From an uncultured Pelagibacteraceae bacterium (GTDB lineage Bacteria > Pseudomonadota > Alphaproteobacteria > Pelagibacterales > Pelagibacteraceae), in NCBI GenBank assembly GCA_902571375.1, contig CACGBP010000005.1, positions 1-46,934 of the forward strand: 46,934 nt of DNA, read 5' to 3'. The notes beneath the pieces are model-generated. The model worked only from the letters and a program-made list of their open reading frames with translations. It made no database searches and was not told where the DNA came from. Positions within the stretch are counted from its first letter, which is position 1. Each line of letters begins with the position of its first letter. The translations under genes and the position numbers were made by a program. Below, in pieces: positions 34,807-42,983 of this stretch.

Positions 34807-35860
34807 AAATTTTTTTGAAATTAAAGATGTTGATTTTAATGTTAGTGGTAAAACTAAGGTTAAAGATGTCTCTTTTTCAATAGAAAATGAAGGAGACGTA
34901 ATATGTCTTTTAGGACCTTCTGGAATCGGAAAAACTACAATATTAAGAACTATTGCTGGATTGGAAAAAATCAACAAAGGATCAATTAAACTTAATGGTA
35001 AGTTAATATCATCTGAAAAAATAAACATAGAACCTGAAAACAGAAATGTATCACTTGCTTTTCAAGACAACAGTTTATTTCCACATTATACTGTTGAAAA
35101 AAATATATTATTAGGTGCAGAGAGAAATAAAGAAAAAAATGGAAAGAAAATAACCTTAAAAGAAATAGTTGATTTATTAGATATTTTTCACATATTAAGT
35201 AAATACCCTCATGAAATAAGTGCTGGTGAGGCTCAACGTGCATCACTTGCAAGATCTCTTATAACGCAGCCAGATCTTTTGTTATTAGACGAGCCTCTAT
35301 CAAATGTTGATCAAAGTTTTAAAGAAGAAATTCAAGTAAGACTTAAAAAAATTTTAAATCAATTAAAAATTACAACAATTATAGTTACACATGACTCGTA
35401 TGAGGCATTTTATTTGGGAAATAAATGTGGAATAATTTTAAATCAACAACTTAAACAATTTGATGATCCCTATAAAGTTTATCATTTCCCAAATTCAATT
35501 GAGGTCGTTAACTTTTTAAATAGGGGAATTTTAATTCCAGCTAAAGTTACAGGTAAAAACACACTAGAAAATTGGGATTTAGGAACTATTGAGGGTAATT
35601 TTATAAAAGAATATCCAAAAGGTGCAAACGTACAATTACTACTTCAACCAGAAGATCTTGAACATGATGATAAAAGTAATTTAAAACTAGAGGTGGTAGA
35701 TAGGAAATTTAGGGGGACTAACTTTATTTATACCCTTAAAACACCAAGTAATACCAAAATACCAGTATTTGTACATTCCCATCATATTCATCAACATGAG
35801 GTTGATGAAAAATTTGGTATCAAAAGACCTATTCATATTGATCATATAGTTTGCTTCTAA
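34799..35860 (+). CDS. Fe3+ ABC transporter ATPase
   Basis: A 353-residue FbpC-type ATPase. Walker A is GPSGIGKT (39-46), the Q-loop is AFQDNSLFPHY, Walker B is LLLLDEPLSNVD (160-171), and the H-loop is VTHDSYEAF. The signature helix reads ISAGEAQRASLARSL (140-154) in place of the usual LSGGQ, a visible departure that still keeps the key Ser and Gly. A C-terminal TOBE-like regulatory part begins near 240. It forms the iron importer with the two upstream genes. Confidence 0.92.
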   Translation: MSKNFFEIKDVDFNVSGKTKVKDVSFSIENEGDVICLLGPSGIGKTTILRTIAGLEKINKGSIKLNGKLISSEKINIEPENRNVSLAFQDNSLFPHYTVEKNILLGAERNKEKNGKKITLKEIVDLLDIFHILSKYPHEISAGEAQRASLARSLITQPDLLLLDEPLSNVDQSFKEEIQVRLKKILNQLKITTIIVTHDSYEAFYLGNKCGIILNQQLKQFDDPYKVYHFPNSIEVVNFLNRGILIPAKVTGKNTLENWDLGTIEGNFIKEYPKGANVQLLLQPEDLEHDDKSNLKLEVVDRKFRGTNFIYTLKTPSNTKIPVFVHSHHIHQHEVDEKFGIKRPIHIDHIVCF

Positions 35861-35877
35861 TAAAAACATTTTAGAAA

Positions 35878-36573
35878 ATGAAAAGTAATCTAAAAGTTTT
35901 TTTAAAAGGGATACTTGATGTTAGTCCATTAATGATCCCAGTAGTCCCCTTTGGTCTTATTTTTGGGGTTCTTGCAATTGATGTTGGGTTTAGTCCATTA
36001 GAAACAATGGGAATGTCGTTAATAGTTTTTGGTGGGGCTTCTCAGATAGTTCTTTTACAATTATTTTCTGGAGGTGCATCATCTTTGGTAATTATTAGCT
36101 CAGTTGGTGCTGTTAACTCACGTCATTTACTTTATGGAGCTGTTGTATCTGAACATTTGTCAGATTTAAGATTAATTTGGAAAATTATTATTTCATATTT
36201 TTTAATAGATCAGGCATACGCAATATCAAATGAGTATTTAAAAAAAAATAAAGATAAAAATAGATATTTTCATTTAGTTGGTGCTGGTGCTACTTGTTGG
36301 GTAATTTGGCAATCAACTACTTTTTTAGGAATTATACTAGGTGCAGCAATACCAGAAAAACTTGGTTTAAGTTTTGCTGTTCCTTTAACATTTTTAGCAC
36401 TCCTAGTTAATGACTTTAGAAAATTAATAAATGTAATTGTGATAATTGTTTCAGGATTGGTGGCTACAGTTGGTTATAATTATATTCCTTTCAAAGCCTA
36501 CGCAATAGTAGCTGGCCTAACAGGTTTATTAGTAGCTATGATACTAACAAAAATGGTTAAAACAAATGAGTAA
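35878..36573 (+). CDS. azlC: AzlC-family branched-chain amino acid exporter, large subunit
   Basis: A 231-residue membrane protein with about six to seven helices: LKGILDVSPLMIPVVPFGLIFG, FGGASQIVLLQLFSGGA and AVNSRHLLYGAVVSEHL are AzlC hallmarks. With AzlD it exports branched-chain amino acids or related compounds. The gene follows the iron ATPase by 17 bases and overlaps azlD by eight. Confidence 0.92.
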   Translation: MKSNLKVFLKGILDVSPLMIPVVPFGLIFGVLAIDVGFSPLETMGMSLIVFGGASQIVLLQLFSGGASSLVIISSVGAVNSRHLLYGAVVSEHLSDLRLIWKIIISYFLIDQAYAISNEYLKKNKDKNRYFHLVGAGATCWVIWQSTTFLGIILGAAIPEKLGLSFAVPLTFLALLVNDFRKLINVIVIIVSGLVATVGYNYIPFKAYAIVAGLTGLLVAMILTKMVKTNE

Positions 36574-36880
36574 TTGGGCTTTAATAATATATTGTGGTTT
36601 GATTACCTATCTTACGAGATTTTCAATGATAGCATTAATTAAAAAGGAAATGTTTAATGATAGAGTTAGACAGGTTTTGTCTTATGTGCCATCAGCAATA
36701 TTTCCAGCTATTATTTTTCCAGCTATTTTCCTTGATAGCTCTGGATCAATTTTAATTGAGGATAATCCAAAAATTTTGGCAGCATTAATTGCAACATTGA
36801 TTGGAATTTTCTCGAGAAGTATAATTGCGACAATATTTTCAGGATTAGCTTCTTATTGGTTTTTAATTTTTGTAGTATAA
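36566..36880 (+). CDS. azlD: AzlD-family branched-chain amino acid exporter, small subunit
   Basis: A 104-residue protein with three to four hydrophobic segments, matching AzlD: the TYLTRFSMIALI start, VLSYVPSAIFPAIIFPAIFL, then AALIATLIGIFSRS. It is the usual partner of AzlC and overlaps it by eight bases, so the two are coupled. Confidence 0.9.
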   Translation: MSNWALIIYCGLITYLTRFSMIALIKKEMFNDRVRQVLSYVPSAIFPAIIFPAIFLDSSGSILIEDNPKILAALIATLIGIFSRSIIATIFSGLASYWFLIFVV

Positions 36881-36886
36881 AAAATT

Positions 36887-37255
36887 ATGAAAAAATTTTT
36901 TATATATATATTTTTAGTTTTATCATTTAGTTCAGGTGGGTTTACAAAAGAAACAACTTTCAAAAAAGAATTATTCGATAAAGCCCAAGCAGAGGGCAAA
37001 GTTGTAATAGTTAGTTCTTGGATTAAATATTGCACATCTTGTGCCAGTCAAATGAAAGTTTTAGATAAAGCTAAAAATGATTTTGATAACATAGAATATT
37101 TTGCGTTTGATGTTACAAATAAAGAAATAGCAAAATTGTTTGATGTACAGTATCAAACTACACTTTTAATTTTTAAAGACAAAAAGTTAGTTTACAGAAG
37201 TATTGGTGAAACAAGTAAAGATTTAATCTATAAAGCTATTCAGTCTTCAATTTAG
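36887..37255 (+). CDS. Exported thioredoxin-fold protein (CTSC)
   Basis: A 122-residue protein with a signal peptide (1 to about 20) and a thioredoxin-like domain. The redox pair is C49-T-S-C52 in SSWIKYCTSCASQMK, similar to the C-terminal domain of DsbD. VQYQTTLLIFKDKKLVYRSIGE supplies the later strands. The cis-proline position reads QTT rather than TP. It likely works on periplasmic thiols. It follows azlD by six bases and faces the persulfide dioxygenase gene. Confidence 0.8.
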   Translation: MKKFFIYIFLVLSFSSGGFTKETTFKKELFDKAQAEGKVVIVSSWIKYCTSCASQMKVLDKAKNDFDNIEYFAFDVTNKEIAKLFDVQYQTTLLIFKDKKLVYRSIGETSKDLIYKAIQSSI

Positions 37256-37257
37256 AT

Positions 37258-37938
37258 TTAAGCCCCTAATTTTATATTTCTAGACACATTAGACTCAAGT
37301 TCAGCTGGTTTTTTTAAATCTAAATTATTCATAATATCAATATATTCATCAACACTCTTAACTTGTAATCTTGGATTTTGTTTCTTTTCTTTTCCAATAG
37401 TGCTAAATTTTTCACCTTTATAATCATGTGCAGGATATAAAAGGGTTTCCTCAGGTAATTTTAAAAGTTTATTAAATATTGAATTATAAGCATCTTTAGC
37501 ATTACCATTTTGAAAATCAGTTCTACCAGTTCCATTAATTAATAATGTATCTCCTGAAAAGAGGTGATTGTTCATTAAAAAACTATAACTATCCGATGTA
37601 TGACCGGGTGTATACATGGCTCTAATTTTAAGATTGTCTAAATCTATATACTCATCATCTTTTACTTTTATTTCCACTGACTCTGCTGGGGTATGAGCAC
37701 CCATGATTGTTGAACATTTTGTAATATCTTTTAGTTTAGAGGCACCAGTCACATGATCAGCATGGATATGAGTATCAATTACTTTAACCAATTTTAAATT
37801 TAATTCTTTAAGAACATCAATATATTCATTTACATTTTCCAAAACTGGATCAATTATTAAGCCCTCTCTTCCATTACCAGACGAAATTAAATAAGTATAG
37901 GTTGAGGATTTAGAATCAAACAATTGTTTAAAAATCAT
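37258..37938 (-). CDS. ETHE1-type persulfide dioxygenase (MBL fold)
   Basis: A 226-residue metallo-beta-lactamase-fold enzyme. Metal ligands are seen in THIHADHVTG (56-65), PGHTSDS (111-117, H113), D130 (FSGDTLLI) and YPAHDYKG (H171). TGRTDFQ (137-143) is the mark of persulfide dioxygenases (ETHE1/PDO/CstB), as opposed to glyoxalase II. It oxidises glutathione persulfide to sulfite and would feed the sulfite dehydrogenase encoded at 19 kb. No rhodanese domain is fused. Confidence 0.87.
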   Translation of the reverse strand: MIFKQLFDSKSSTYTYLISSGNGREGLIIDPVLENVNEYIDVLKELNLKLVKVIDTHIHADHVTGASKLKDITKCSTIMGAHTPAESVEIKVKDDEYIDLDNLKIRAMYTPGHTSDSYSFLMNNHLFSGDTLLINGTGRTDFQNGNAKDAYNSIFNKLLKLPEETLLYPAHDYKGEKFSTIGKEKKQNPRLQVKSVDEYIDIMNNLDLKKPAELESNVSRNIKLGA

Positions 37939-38007
37939 AACTTAATAATAACATATAAGCACAAATTGACCCATTGTTAAAACTTAAATTAATATTAAGT
38001 TATTATT

Positions 38008-38511
38008 ATGAAAATAATCACAATTTTATTCACAATCCTATTTTTAAATTCAGTAGCTTATGCAGATAAGAATATGAAAATTGGTTCAAAAGGTGATGAA
38101 ACTGATGTAACAAGAGTTATAAAAGTTGTTATGTATGATAATTATTACGAACCAAGTTCATTTCAGATTAAAGAAGGTGAAACAATCAAGTTTGAAGTTG
38201 AAAATGCAGGTATGCTTGTTCATGAATTTAATATTGCAAACAAAATGATGCACATGAAGCATCAGCCGGAGATGGTAAAAATGGCTGAGAATGGAATTCT
38301 TTTAGCCTTCTCTATTGATAAAGAAAAAATGAAGAAGATGGCAAAAATGGATAAGTCTATGGATCATTCACACAGTAACAGTGTTTTGTTAGAACCGAAA
38401 CAAAAAGGAGATATCATTTGGAAATTTGATAATGCAGTTAACATCGAAGTAGCTTGTAATGTTCCTGGTCATTATCAAGCTGGAATGATAGCAAAAGTTA
38501 ATATAAAATAA
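38008..38511 (+). CDS. Periplasmic cupredoxin-like copper protein
   Basis: A 167-residue exported protein (signal peptide 1-19, AYA cleavage). Type I copper ligands can be assigned as H72 (MLVHEF), C150 (VACNVPGHYQAGM), H155 and M160. A Met/His-rich insertion (MMHMKHQPEM, MKKMAKMDKSMDHSHS) lies between, suggestive of copper binding or transport. It precedes the DUF4396 gene by four bases. It may be an electron carrier or a copper chaperone. Confidence 0.87.
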   Translation: MKIITILFTILFLNSVAYADKNMKIGSKGDETDVTRVIKVVMYDNYYEPSSFQIKEGETIKFEVENAGMLVHEFNIANKMMHMKHQPEMVKMAENGILLAFSIDKEKMKKMAKMDKSMDHSHSNSVLLEPKQKGDIIWKFDNAVNIEVACNVPGHYQAGMIAKVNIK

Positions 38512-38515
38512 TCAA

Positions 38516-38962
38516 ATGGACAACACTGCTGCTACCAATTTTAATTGGTCTTGCAAACACACATGGAAAAGAAGTGCCAAAAATACTGGCTGGTGTTTAC
38601 TTGGATGTGCAATAGGTGACTTTGGAACGATTTTGTTTTTTCAGTTAACTCTCATTCCATTTCCAGTTTTAGGAATAATGGTACTAGCCATTATCAATGG
38701 TTTAATTACTAGTATTATTTTAGAAACAGTAGTTTTAATGAAACAAAATCTAGATTTTTCAAAAGCTTTCAAGACAGCAATGGGAATGAGCTTTATATCA
38801 ATGATAAGCATGGAAATTGCGATGAACTTAACTGATTATTTTTTTACTGGTGGGGCTATTTTAACTTGGTGGGTTATACCAATTATGCTTTTAGTTGGTT
38901 TTTTAACTCCTTGGCCTTACAATTATTGGAGACTTAAGAAATTTGGAATTGCGTGTCATTAA
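38516..38962 (+). CDS. DUF4396 membrane protein
   Basis: A 148-residue protein with about four hydrophobic segments. WKRSAKNTGWCLLGCAIGDFGTI and TAMGMSFISMISMEIAMNLTDYF match DUF4396, whose members are often next to copper genes. WWVIPIMLLVGFLTPWPYNYWRLKKFG is the conserved end (two adjoining parts). Function unknown; with the cupredoxin it may form a copper-handling pair. It overlaps the next GTG start by ten bases. Confidence 0.85.
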   Translation: MDNTAATNFNWSCKHTWKRSAKNTGWCLLGCAIGDFGTILFFQLTLIPFPVLGIMVLAIINGLITSIILETVVLMKQNLDFSKAFKTAMGMSFISMISMEIAMNLTDYFFTGGAILTWWVIPIMLLVGFLTPWPYNYWRLKKFGIACH

Positions 38963-39660
38963 AAAATTGGGATAACAAAACTTGGCTTTCATCCAAAAAA
39001 TATATCAAATCCTTTAATAATTTTTTATTAAAACAAATAAGATTAAATAGAGACTCTCAAATTTTAGATATTGGTTGTGGGAGAGGTAAAATATTAGGAT
39101 TTTTATACTCAAAACTAAGATTAAAGATTAAACCTATAGGCATTGATATAGAAATTCATAAAGATAGAGATAAAAGAATTAATTTTAAAAAGATAGATGC
39201 AATCAAATATTTAAAAAATAATAATAAAAAATTTGATTTAATTCTAATAAAACAAACAATTCATTTGTTGAATTTTATGGAAATAAAGAAGTTAATTTCT
39301 TTATGCAAATCAAAGCTTAAAAAAGGAGGAAAAATTTTGATATTCTCTTTAGAAACTTCAAAAAATGAGATACCGACTTTTTTTTTAATGAAAAAAAGAC
39401 TTAAAACCTCATTAAATCGTGATAAAAAAATAATAACAATTCTATCGAAAATTTATCCAAATATTAAAAAAAAGAAATTTTCTTTCAAAGTAATAATATC
39501 AACTAAGAAATACATGGAAATGATTAAAAATAGATATATCTCAACATTATTAAGTATGAGCAATAATCAAATTTTGAAGGGTATTGATGAAATTGATTTA
39601 AATTATCGAAAAATATTAAATTTTAATGACAGATTAATTTGCCTTATTTTGAATAAGTAA
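38953..39660 (+). CDS. Class I SAM-dependent methyltransferase
   Basis: A 235-residue methyltransferase with motif I at ILDIGCGRGKILG (37-49) and an acidic strand-2 end at IGIDIE. FDLILIKQTIHLL is motif IV, and SKLKKGGKILIFSLE the post-motif strand. The remainder is very basic and lysine/isoleucine-rich. The start is GTG, overlapping the previous gene. Substrate unknown. It precedes a structured 535-base intergenic region. Confidence 0.78.
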   Translation: MSLKNWDNKTWLSSKKYIKSFNNFLLKQIRLNRDSQILDIGCGRGKILGFLYSKLRLKIKPIGIDIEIHKDRDKRINFKKIDAIKYLKNNNKKFDLILIKQTIHLLNFMEIKKLISLCKSKLKKGGKILIFSLETSKNEIPTFFLMKKRLKTSLNRDKKIITILSKIYPNIKKKKFSFKVIISTKKYMEMIKNRYISTLLSMSNNQILKGIDEIDLNYRKILNFNDRLICLILNK

Positions 39661-39668
39661 AATAATTA

Positions 39669-39757
39669 CTTAAGGGTTCGCTCTTTGGCTCTCCAACCAA
39701 AAGAGCTCCCTTAAGTCGCCTTTTTGGCATTTAAGTCCGAATGGACTTTAATTTTTT
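39669..39757 (+). terminator. Three-hairpin terminator region after the methyltransferase
   Basis: Hairpin 1 pairs CTTAAGGG (39669-39676) with CCCTTAAG (39708-39715), with an inner CTCTTTGG / CCAAAAGAG stem. Hairpin 2 is GCC TTTTT GGC (39718-39728). Hairpin 3 is AAGTCC GAAT GGACTT (39733-39748), followed by TTTTTT (39752-39757), a good intrinsic terminator for the plus strand. Hairpin 1 is long for a plain terminator and would also form in a minus-strand transcript. Confidence 0.75.
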
Positions 39758-39791
39758 CGTTTATGTTTTTATGAAATATAAAGCTACCCAG

Positions 39792-39833
39792 CTAAGTGTC
39801 AGGTGGCATTTGATTCATTAAAACTACCTCCTT
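39792..39833 (-). other. Perfect Shine-Dalgarno and 8-codon ORF (minus strand)
   Basis: On the minus strand AAGGAGGT (39833-39826) sits seven bases before ATG (39818), which opens the frame MNQMPPDT and stops at TAG (39794-39792). The spacing and full complementarity to the 16S anti-SD are ideal. A promoter-like TTGAAT (39868-39863), 17 bases, TATCTT lies just upstream. No larger gene follows on this strand, so this could be a leader peptide, a small RNA with a micro-ORF, or chance. Confidence 0.4.
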
Positions 39834-39856
39834 AATTAAAAGATAAAATTTGAAAA

Positions 39857-39913
39857 GGTTGTATTCAACAAGTTTATTTTAATTTTATGAAAATATATTT
39901 CTTGAATACAACC
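39857..39913. promoter_or_regulatory. Inverted repeat with divergent promoter-like elements
   Basis: GGTTGTATTCAA (39857-39868) and TTGAATACAACC (39902-39913) are a perfect 12-bp inverted repeat with a 33-base AT-rich spacer. Each arm offers a TTGAAT -35-like element directed outward. On + it is followed after 15 bases by TATAAT (39923-39928), and on - after 17 bases by TATCTT. The arms are TTG-N4-CAA half-palindromes, so a regulator could control both directions. Confidence 0.5.
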
Positions 39914-40007
39914 TGACTGTTTTATAATATCCGCACATCAAAAAAAACTTCACCTAAAAATAGAAATATTAATTTGCATTAAATAAAAATAAAGATAAAG
40001 TTTAATT

Positions 40008-40187
40008 ATGAGATATATCACTGGTTTAATTAACCTTATTATCAGTCTAGTAGTTTCTACAATTATAATTTACGCAATAAATTTTATTGCAGGCTTCGCT
40101 GGTGCAGATTATTCTTTTACTAATGGTGAAGTATTTGTAATTTGGATCTTGATGGCAATCCTTGTTAACAATTGTTTTAGCAAATAA
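40008..40187 (+). CDS. Small two-helix membrane protein
   Basis: A 59-residue ORF, MRYITGLINLIISLVVSTII at the start with one long hydrophobic helix (about 4-32), a short polar loop (GADYSFTNGE), and a second helix (about 41-54). Unrecognised. Codon use matches real genes nearby, and the downstream 95-residue ORF begins eight bases after its stop, so they look like one unit. The TATAAT at 39923 is a plausible promoter. Confidence 0.6.
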   Translation: MRYITGLINLIISLVVSTIIIYAINFIAGFAGADYSFTNGEVFVIWILMAILVNNCFSK

Positions 40188-40195
40188 TTTCGTCA

Positions 40196-40483
40196 ATGAG
40201 TAATTCAGTTAAGACTGATGATGTGATTTTTAATTTTTTCAAACAAATTTGTGACGAAAAAGACGATAAGAAGTGCGTTGAGCTAGGTAATAGTTGGATT
40301 AATGCAATGGAGACCAACTTAAATAAAATGGAAGCCAATTTAGAAGAAAAAGATAAGATTAAGCATAAAGACGATATTCAAAGTAATCGAGATCACCTCA
40401 ATAGTCTAAAGGGAAAAAATTCCTCTGAATGGAGAGAGTACGCAACCAAATGTATGATTGAAATTATGGATAATAAAGTGTAA
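40196..40483 (+). CDS. Hypothetical helical protein
   Basis: A 95-residue soluble, charged, probably all-helical protein with three cysteines (C19, C27, C86) and a coiled-coil-like central helix (NLNKMEANLEEKDKIKHKDD). No family recognised. It follows the small membrane protein gene by eight bases and ends just before the TPP riboswitch, so it is not itself under riboswitch control. Confidence 0.7.
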   Translation: MSNSVKTDDVIFNFFKQICDEKDDKKCVELGNSWINAMETNLNKMEANLEEKDKIKHKDDIQSNRDHLNSLKGKNSSEWREYATKCMIEIMDNKV

Positions 40484-40488
40484 TTTTA

Positions 40489-40557
40489 ATTTAAGGGGTG
40501 TCTTAACAGACTGAGATTAAACCCTAAGAACCTGTCCGGTAATTCAGAAAGGGAAAA
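40489..40557 (+). ncRNA. TPP riboswitch (THI element)
   Basis: Core elements appear in order: GGGGTG (40495-40500), CTGAGA (40511-40516), ACCCTAAGAACCTG (40521-40534), TAAT (40540-40543) and AGGGAA (40550-40555). This is the thiamine pyrophosphate aptamer consensus with a shortened, imperfect CCGG/TCAG helix. It ends right at the symporter ATG (40558). ATTT (40488-40491) can pair with AAAT (40556-40559), closing P1 over the start codon, which suggests translational control. Confidence 0.92.
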
Positions 40558-42000
40558 ATGAATAACACATATTTTATAAGTCAATCAACCTCACTCACAC
40601 TAGTAATTGTAATTAGTTTTATATTTACTATTTTAGGCATATATCATTCAAAAAAAAATCAAGGGCTCAACAATTATCTAACTGCCAATAGAAATATTGG
40701 ATTATTTTCATTAACTACTAGTTTAACTGCATCAGCGTTAGGAGCGTGGATTTTATTTGGACCTGCCTCTGCATCAACATGGGGAGGTATAGGTGCTATA
40801 ATTGGTTATTCTTTAGGTACGGCATTTCCAATGTTTTTTCTTATTTATTTAGGAAAAAAAATAAGAAAAGAATTTCCAAAAGGATCTTCTTTAATTGAGT
40901 TTATGAGAAAAAAATTTGGAAAAAGTTTATTCAAACTTATTCTACTAATGACTATTTTTTATATGTTTATTTTCCTATGTGCTGAGGTAACCGCTGTAGC
41001 AGTTTTAATTAACTATATATCAGGTACCGAGCTTTGGATAACTGCATTCATAGTATTGTTGTTTACACTTATTTATACTTTGTATGGGGGACTAAGAGCT
41101 TCAATATTTACTGACAATATTCAAATGGTTGTAATTGGAATTTTGTTATTTATTTCATTCTATTATATCAATTCATTCACAGGTTCTGAATTTTCCTTTG
41201 ATTTTATAAATGAAAAAAATCCTCATCTACTAAGTAGATCTTATGTACCAAGTTATACTGCTGGTTTAACATTTTTTATTGCAGTTGCAGCAACAAATCT
41301 ATTTCATCAGGGAAATTGGCAGCGTGTTTATGCTGCAAAGAATTTTAAAACTTTAAAACAAAGTCTAATTATCTCATTTTTTATTATTATTCCTATCGTT
41401 TTTTATATGGGTTTTTCTGGAATGGTTGCTTTTTCAATTGATCCAAATATTAGACCTGATCTTGGTTTTTTTTCATTAATCCTTAGAGAGCAAACTGTTT
41501 TTTTATCACTCTTCATAATTACACTAGGATTAGCATTAACTATTTCAACTGTTGATACTTTGATAAATGCAATCTCAAGTTTGATTGTTGTAGATGGTAA
41601 AGCGACATTTAATTTTAAAAGGAAAACAAATTATTTAATTTTTTCTAAATATTTAATAATATTTTTATCAGTACTTTCTTTTATTATTGCATCAAAGGGT
41701 TTTGATATTTTGTATTTATTTTTATTAGCAGATTTATTTTGTTGTGCTTTTGTTATAACTGTTTTTTACAGTTTTTATGATAAGAGTATTTCAGAAAAAA
41801 TTGCTTATACTTCAATTACCATAGGTCTTATTGGAGGTTTTTTAATGTTTCCAACTCCAGACTTTTCAAAAAGTTTTTTAGTAGGAATTTTATTACCTCA
41901 AGAAACATTCACACCTTTTGTGTCTCAATCGTTATTGTTCTTATCTTTTGTTGTGGCAACTTTTCTACCATTTATCGTTATTAAAGCTAAAAAGTTGTAA
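40558..42000 (+). CDS. thiV: Sodium:solute symporter ThiV, predicted thiamin-precursor transporter
   Basis: A 480-residue SSS-family symporter with about 13 helices. LTTSLTASALGAWILFGPASASTWGG (read in two parts) and LFHQGNWQRVYAAKN are SSS hallmarks, and ALTISTVDTLINAISSLIV lies in the later core. The TPP riboswitch immediately upstream points to a thiamin-related substrate. SAR11 studies (Carini et al.) assign ThiV to the pyrimidine precursor HMP. No separate ribosome binding site is seen beyond the riboswitch AAAGGGAAA tail. Confidence 0.87.
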   Translation: MNNTYFISQSTSLTLVIVISFIFTILGIYHSKKNQGLNNYLTANRNIGLFSLTTSLTASALGAWILFGPASASTWGGIGAIIGYSLGTAFPMFFLIYLGKKIRKEFPKGSSLIEFMRKKFGKSLFKLILLMTIFYMFIFLCAEVTAVAVLINYISGTELWITAFIVLLFTLIYTLYGGLRASIFTDNIQMVVIGILLFISFYYINSFTGSEFSFDFINEKNPHLLSRSYVPSYTAGLTFFIAVAATNLFHQGNWQRVYAAKNFKTLKQSLIISFFIIIPIVFYMGFSGMVAFSIDPNIRPDLGFFSLILREQTVFLSLFIITLGLALTISTVDTLINAISSLIVVDGKATFNFKRKTNYLIFSKYLIIFLSVLSFIIASKGFDILYLFLLADLFCCAFVITVFYSFYDKSISEKIAYTSITIGLIGGFLMFPTPDFSKSFLVGILLPQETFTPFVSQSLLFLSFVVATFLPFIVIKAKKL

Positions 42001-42047
42001 TTTAAGTTAATTGTATAAATAAAATTAATAGCTATATATCTGTTCTA

Positions 42048-42983
42048 ATGACAGATAATCAAATAGTAATAAATAACCTATCAAAAGTTTATGATAACGG
42101 TTTCAATGCCTTAAAAAATATTAATCTAAGTATTAAGAAAGGTGAAATTTTTGCCATGCTTGGTCCTAATGGGGCAGGCAAGACTACTTTGATAAGTATT
42201 ATTTGTGGGATAGTAAATCCAACTTCAGGGGATGTAAAGGTTGATAATTTTGACATTATTAATGATTATAGAGAAACCAGATCTAAAATAGGATTGGTGC
42301 CTCAGGAATTAACTTTGGAACAATTTGAAACAGTATTTAATAATGTATCTTATTCTAGAGGTCTTTATGGAAAAAAACCAAGCCCTAGCCACATAGAAAA
42401 TATTTTAAAACAATTAAGTCTTTGGGATAAAAAAGATCTTAGACTGAGACAATTATCAGGTGGAATGAAAAGAAGAGTTTTAATTGCAAAAGCTTTGTCA
42501 CACGAACCTTCAATTTTATTTTTAGATGAACCCACAGCAGGTGTAGATGTTGAGTTAAGAAAAGATATGTGGAAAATAGTAGAAAATTTGAGAAAGACTG
42601 GTGTAACTATTATTCTAACAACACATTACATTGAGGAAGCAGAAGCAATTGCTGATCGTGTTGGTGTAATAAATCAAGGAGAGATTATTGTAGTTGATGA
42701 TACAAAAGAATTATTAAAGAAAATGGGACATAAAAAATTAACAGTAGAATTACAGGAAAATATAAATGAAATTCCTTCATCACTTAGCAAATACAATTTA
42801 TCATTAGGTGCAAATAAAATGAGCTTAGATTATACCTATAATGTTCAAGCCAAGCAAACAGGTATTACAAATTTATTACAAGATTTAAAAGATGCAGGTT
42901 TAAAATTAAAAGACTTAAAAACAGAGCAAAGCACATTAGAAAAAATTTTTGTAAGTTTGGTAAAGGAAAAAAATGAAAATTAA
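42048..42983 (+). CDS. ABC-2 type exporter ATPase (YadG-like)
   Basis: A 311-residue ABC ATPase: Walker [10 protein letters not shown] (about 38-46), signature LSGGMKRR, Walker [14 protein letters not shown]-loop [16 protein letters not shown]. The C-terminal 80 residues are typical of ABC-2 ATPases. It overlaps the permease gene by 11 bases. Substrate unknown. Confidence 0.92.
   Translation: MTDNQIVINNLSKVYDNGFNALKNINLSIKKGEIFAMLGPNGAGKTTLISIICGIVNPTSGDVKVDNFDIINDYRETRSKIGLVPQELTLEQFETVFNNVSYSRGLYGKKPSPSHIENILKQLSLWDKKDLRLRQLSGGMKRRVLIAKALSHEPSILFLDEPTAGVDVELRKDMWKIVENLRKTGVTIILTTHYIEEAEAIADRVGVINQGEIIVVDDTKELLKKMGHKKLTVELQENINEIPSSLSKYNLSLGANKMSLDYTYNVQAKQTGITNLLQDLKDAGLKLKDLKTEQSTLEKIFVSLVKEKNEN

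Noticed and set aside
39669..39715. tRNA or tmRNA because of GGGTTCG near a stem
   Set aside because: No cloverleaf, anticodon arm or CCA-type acceptor can be drawn; it is a single long hairpin.
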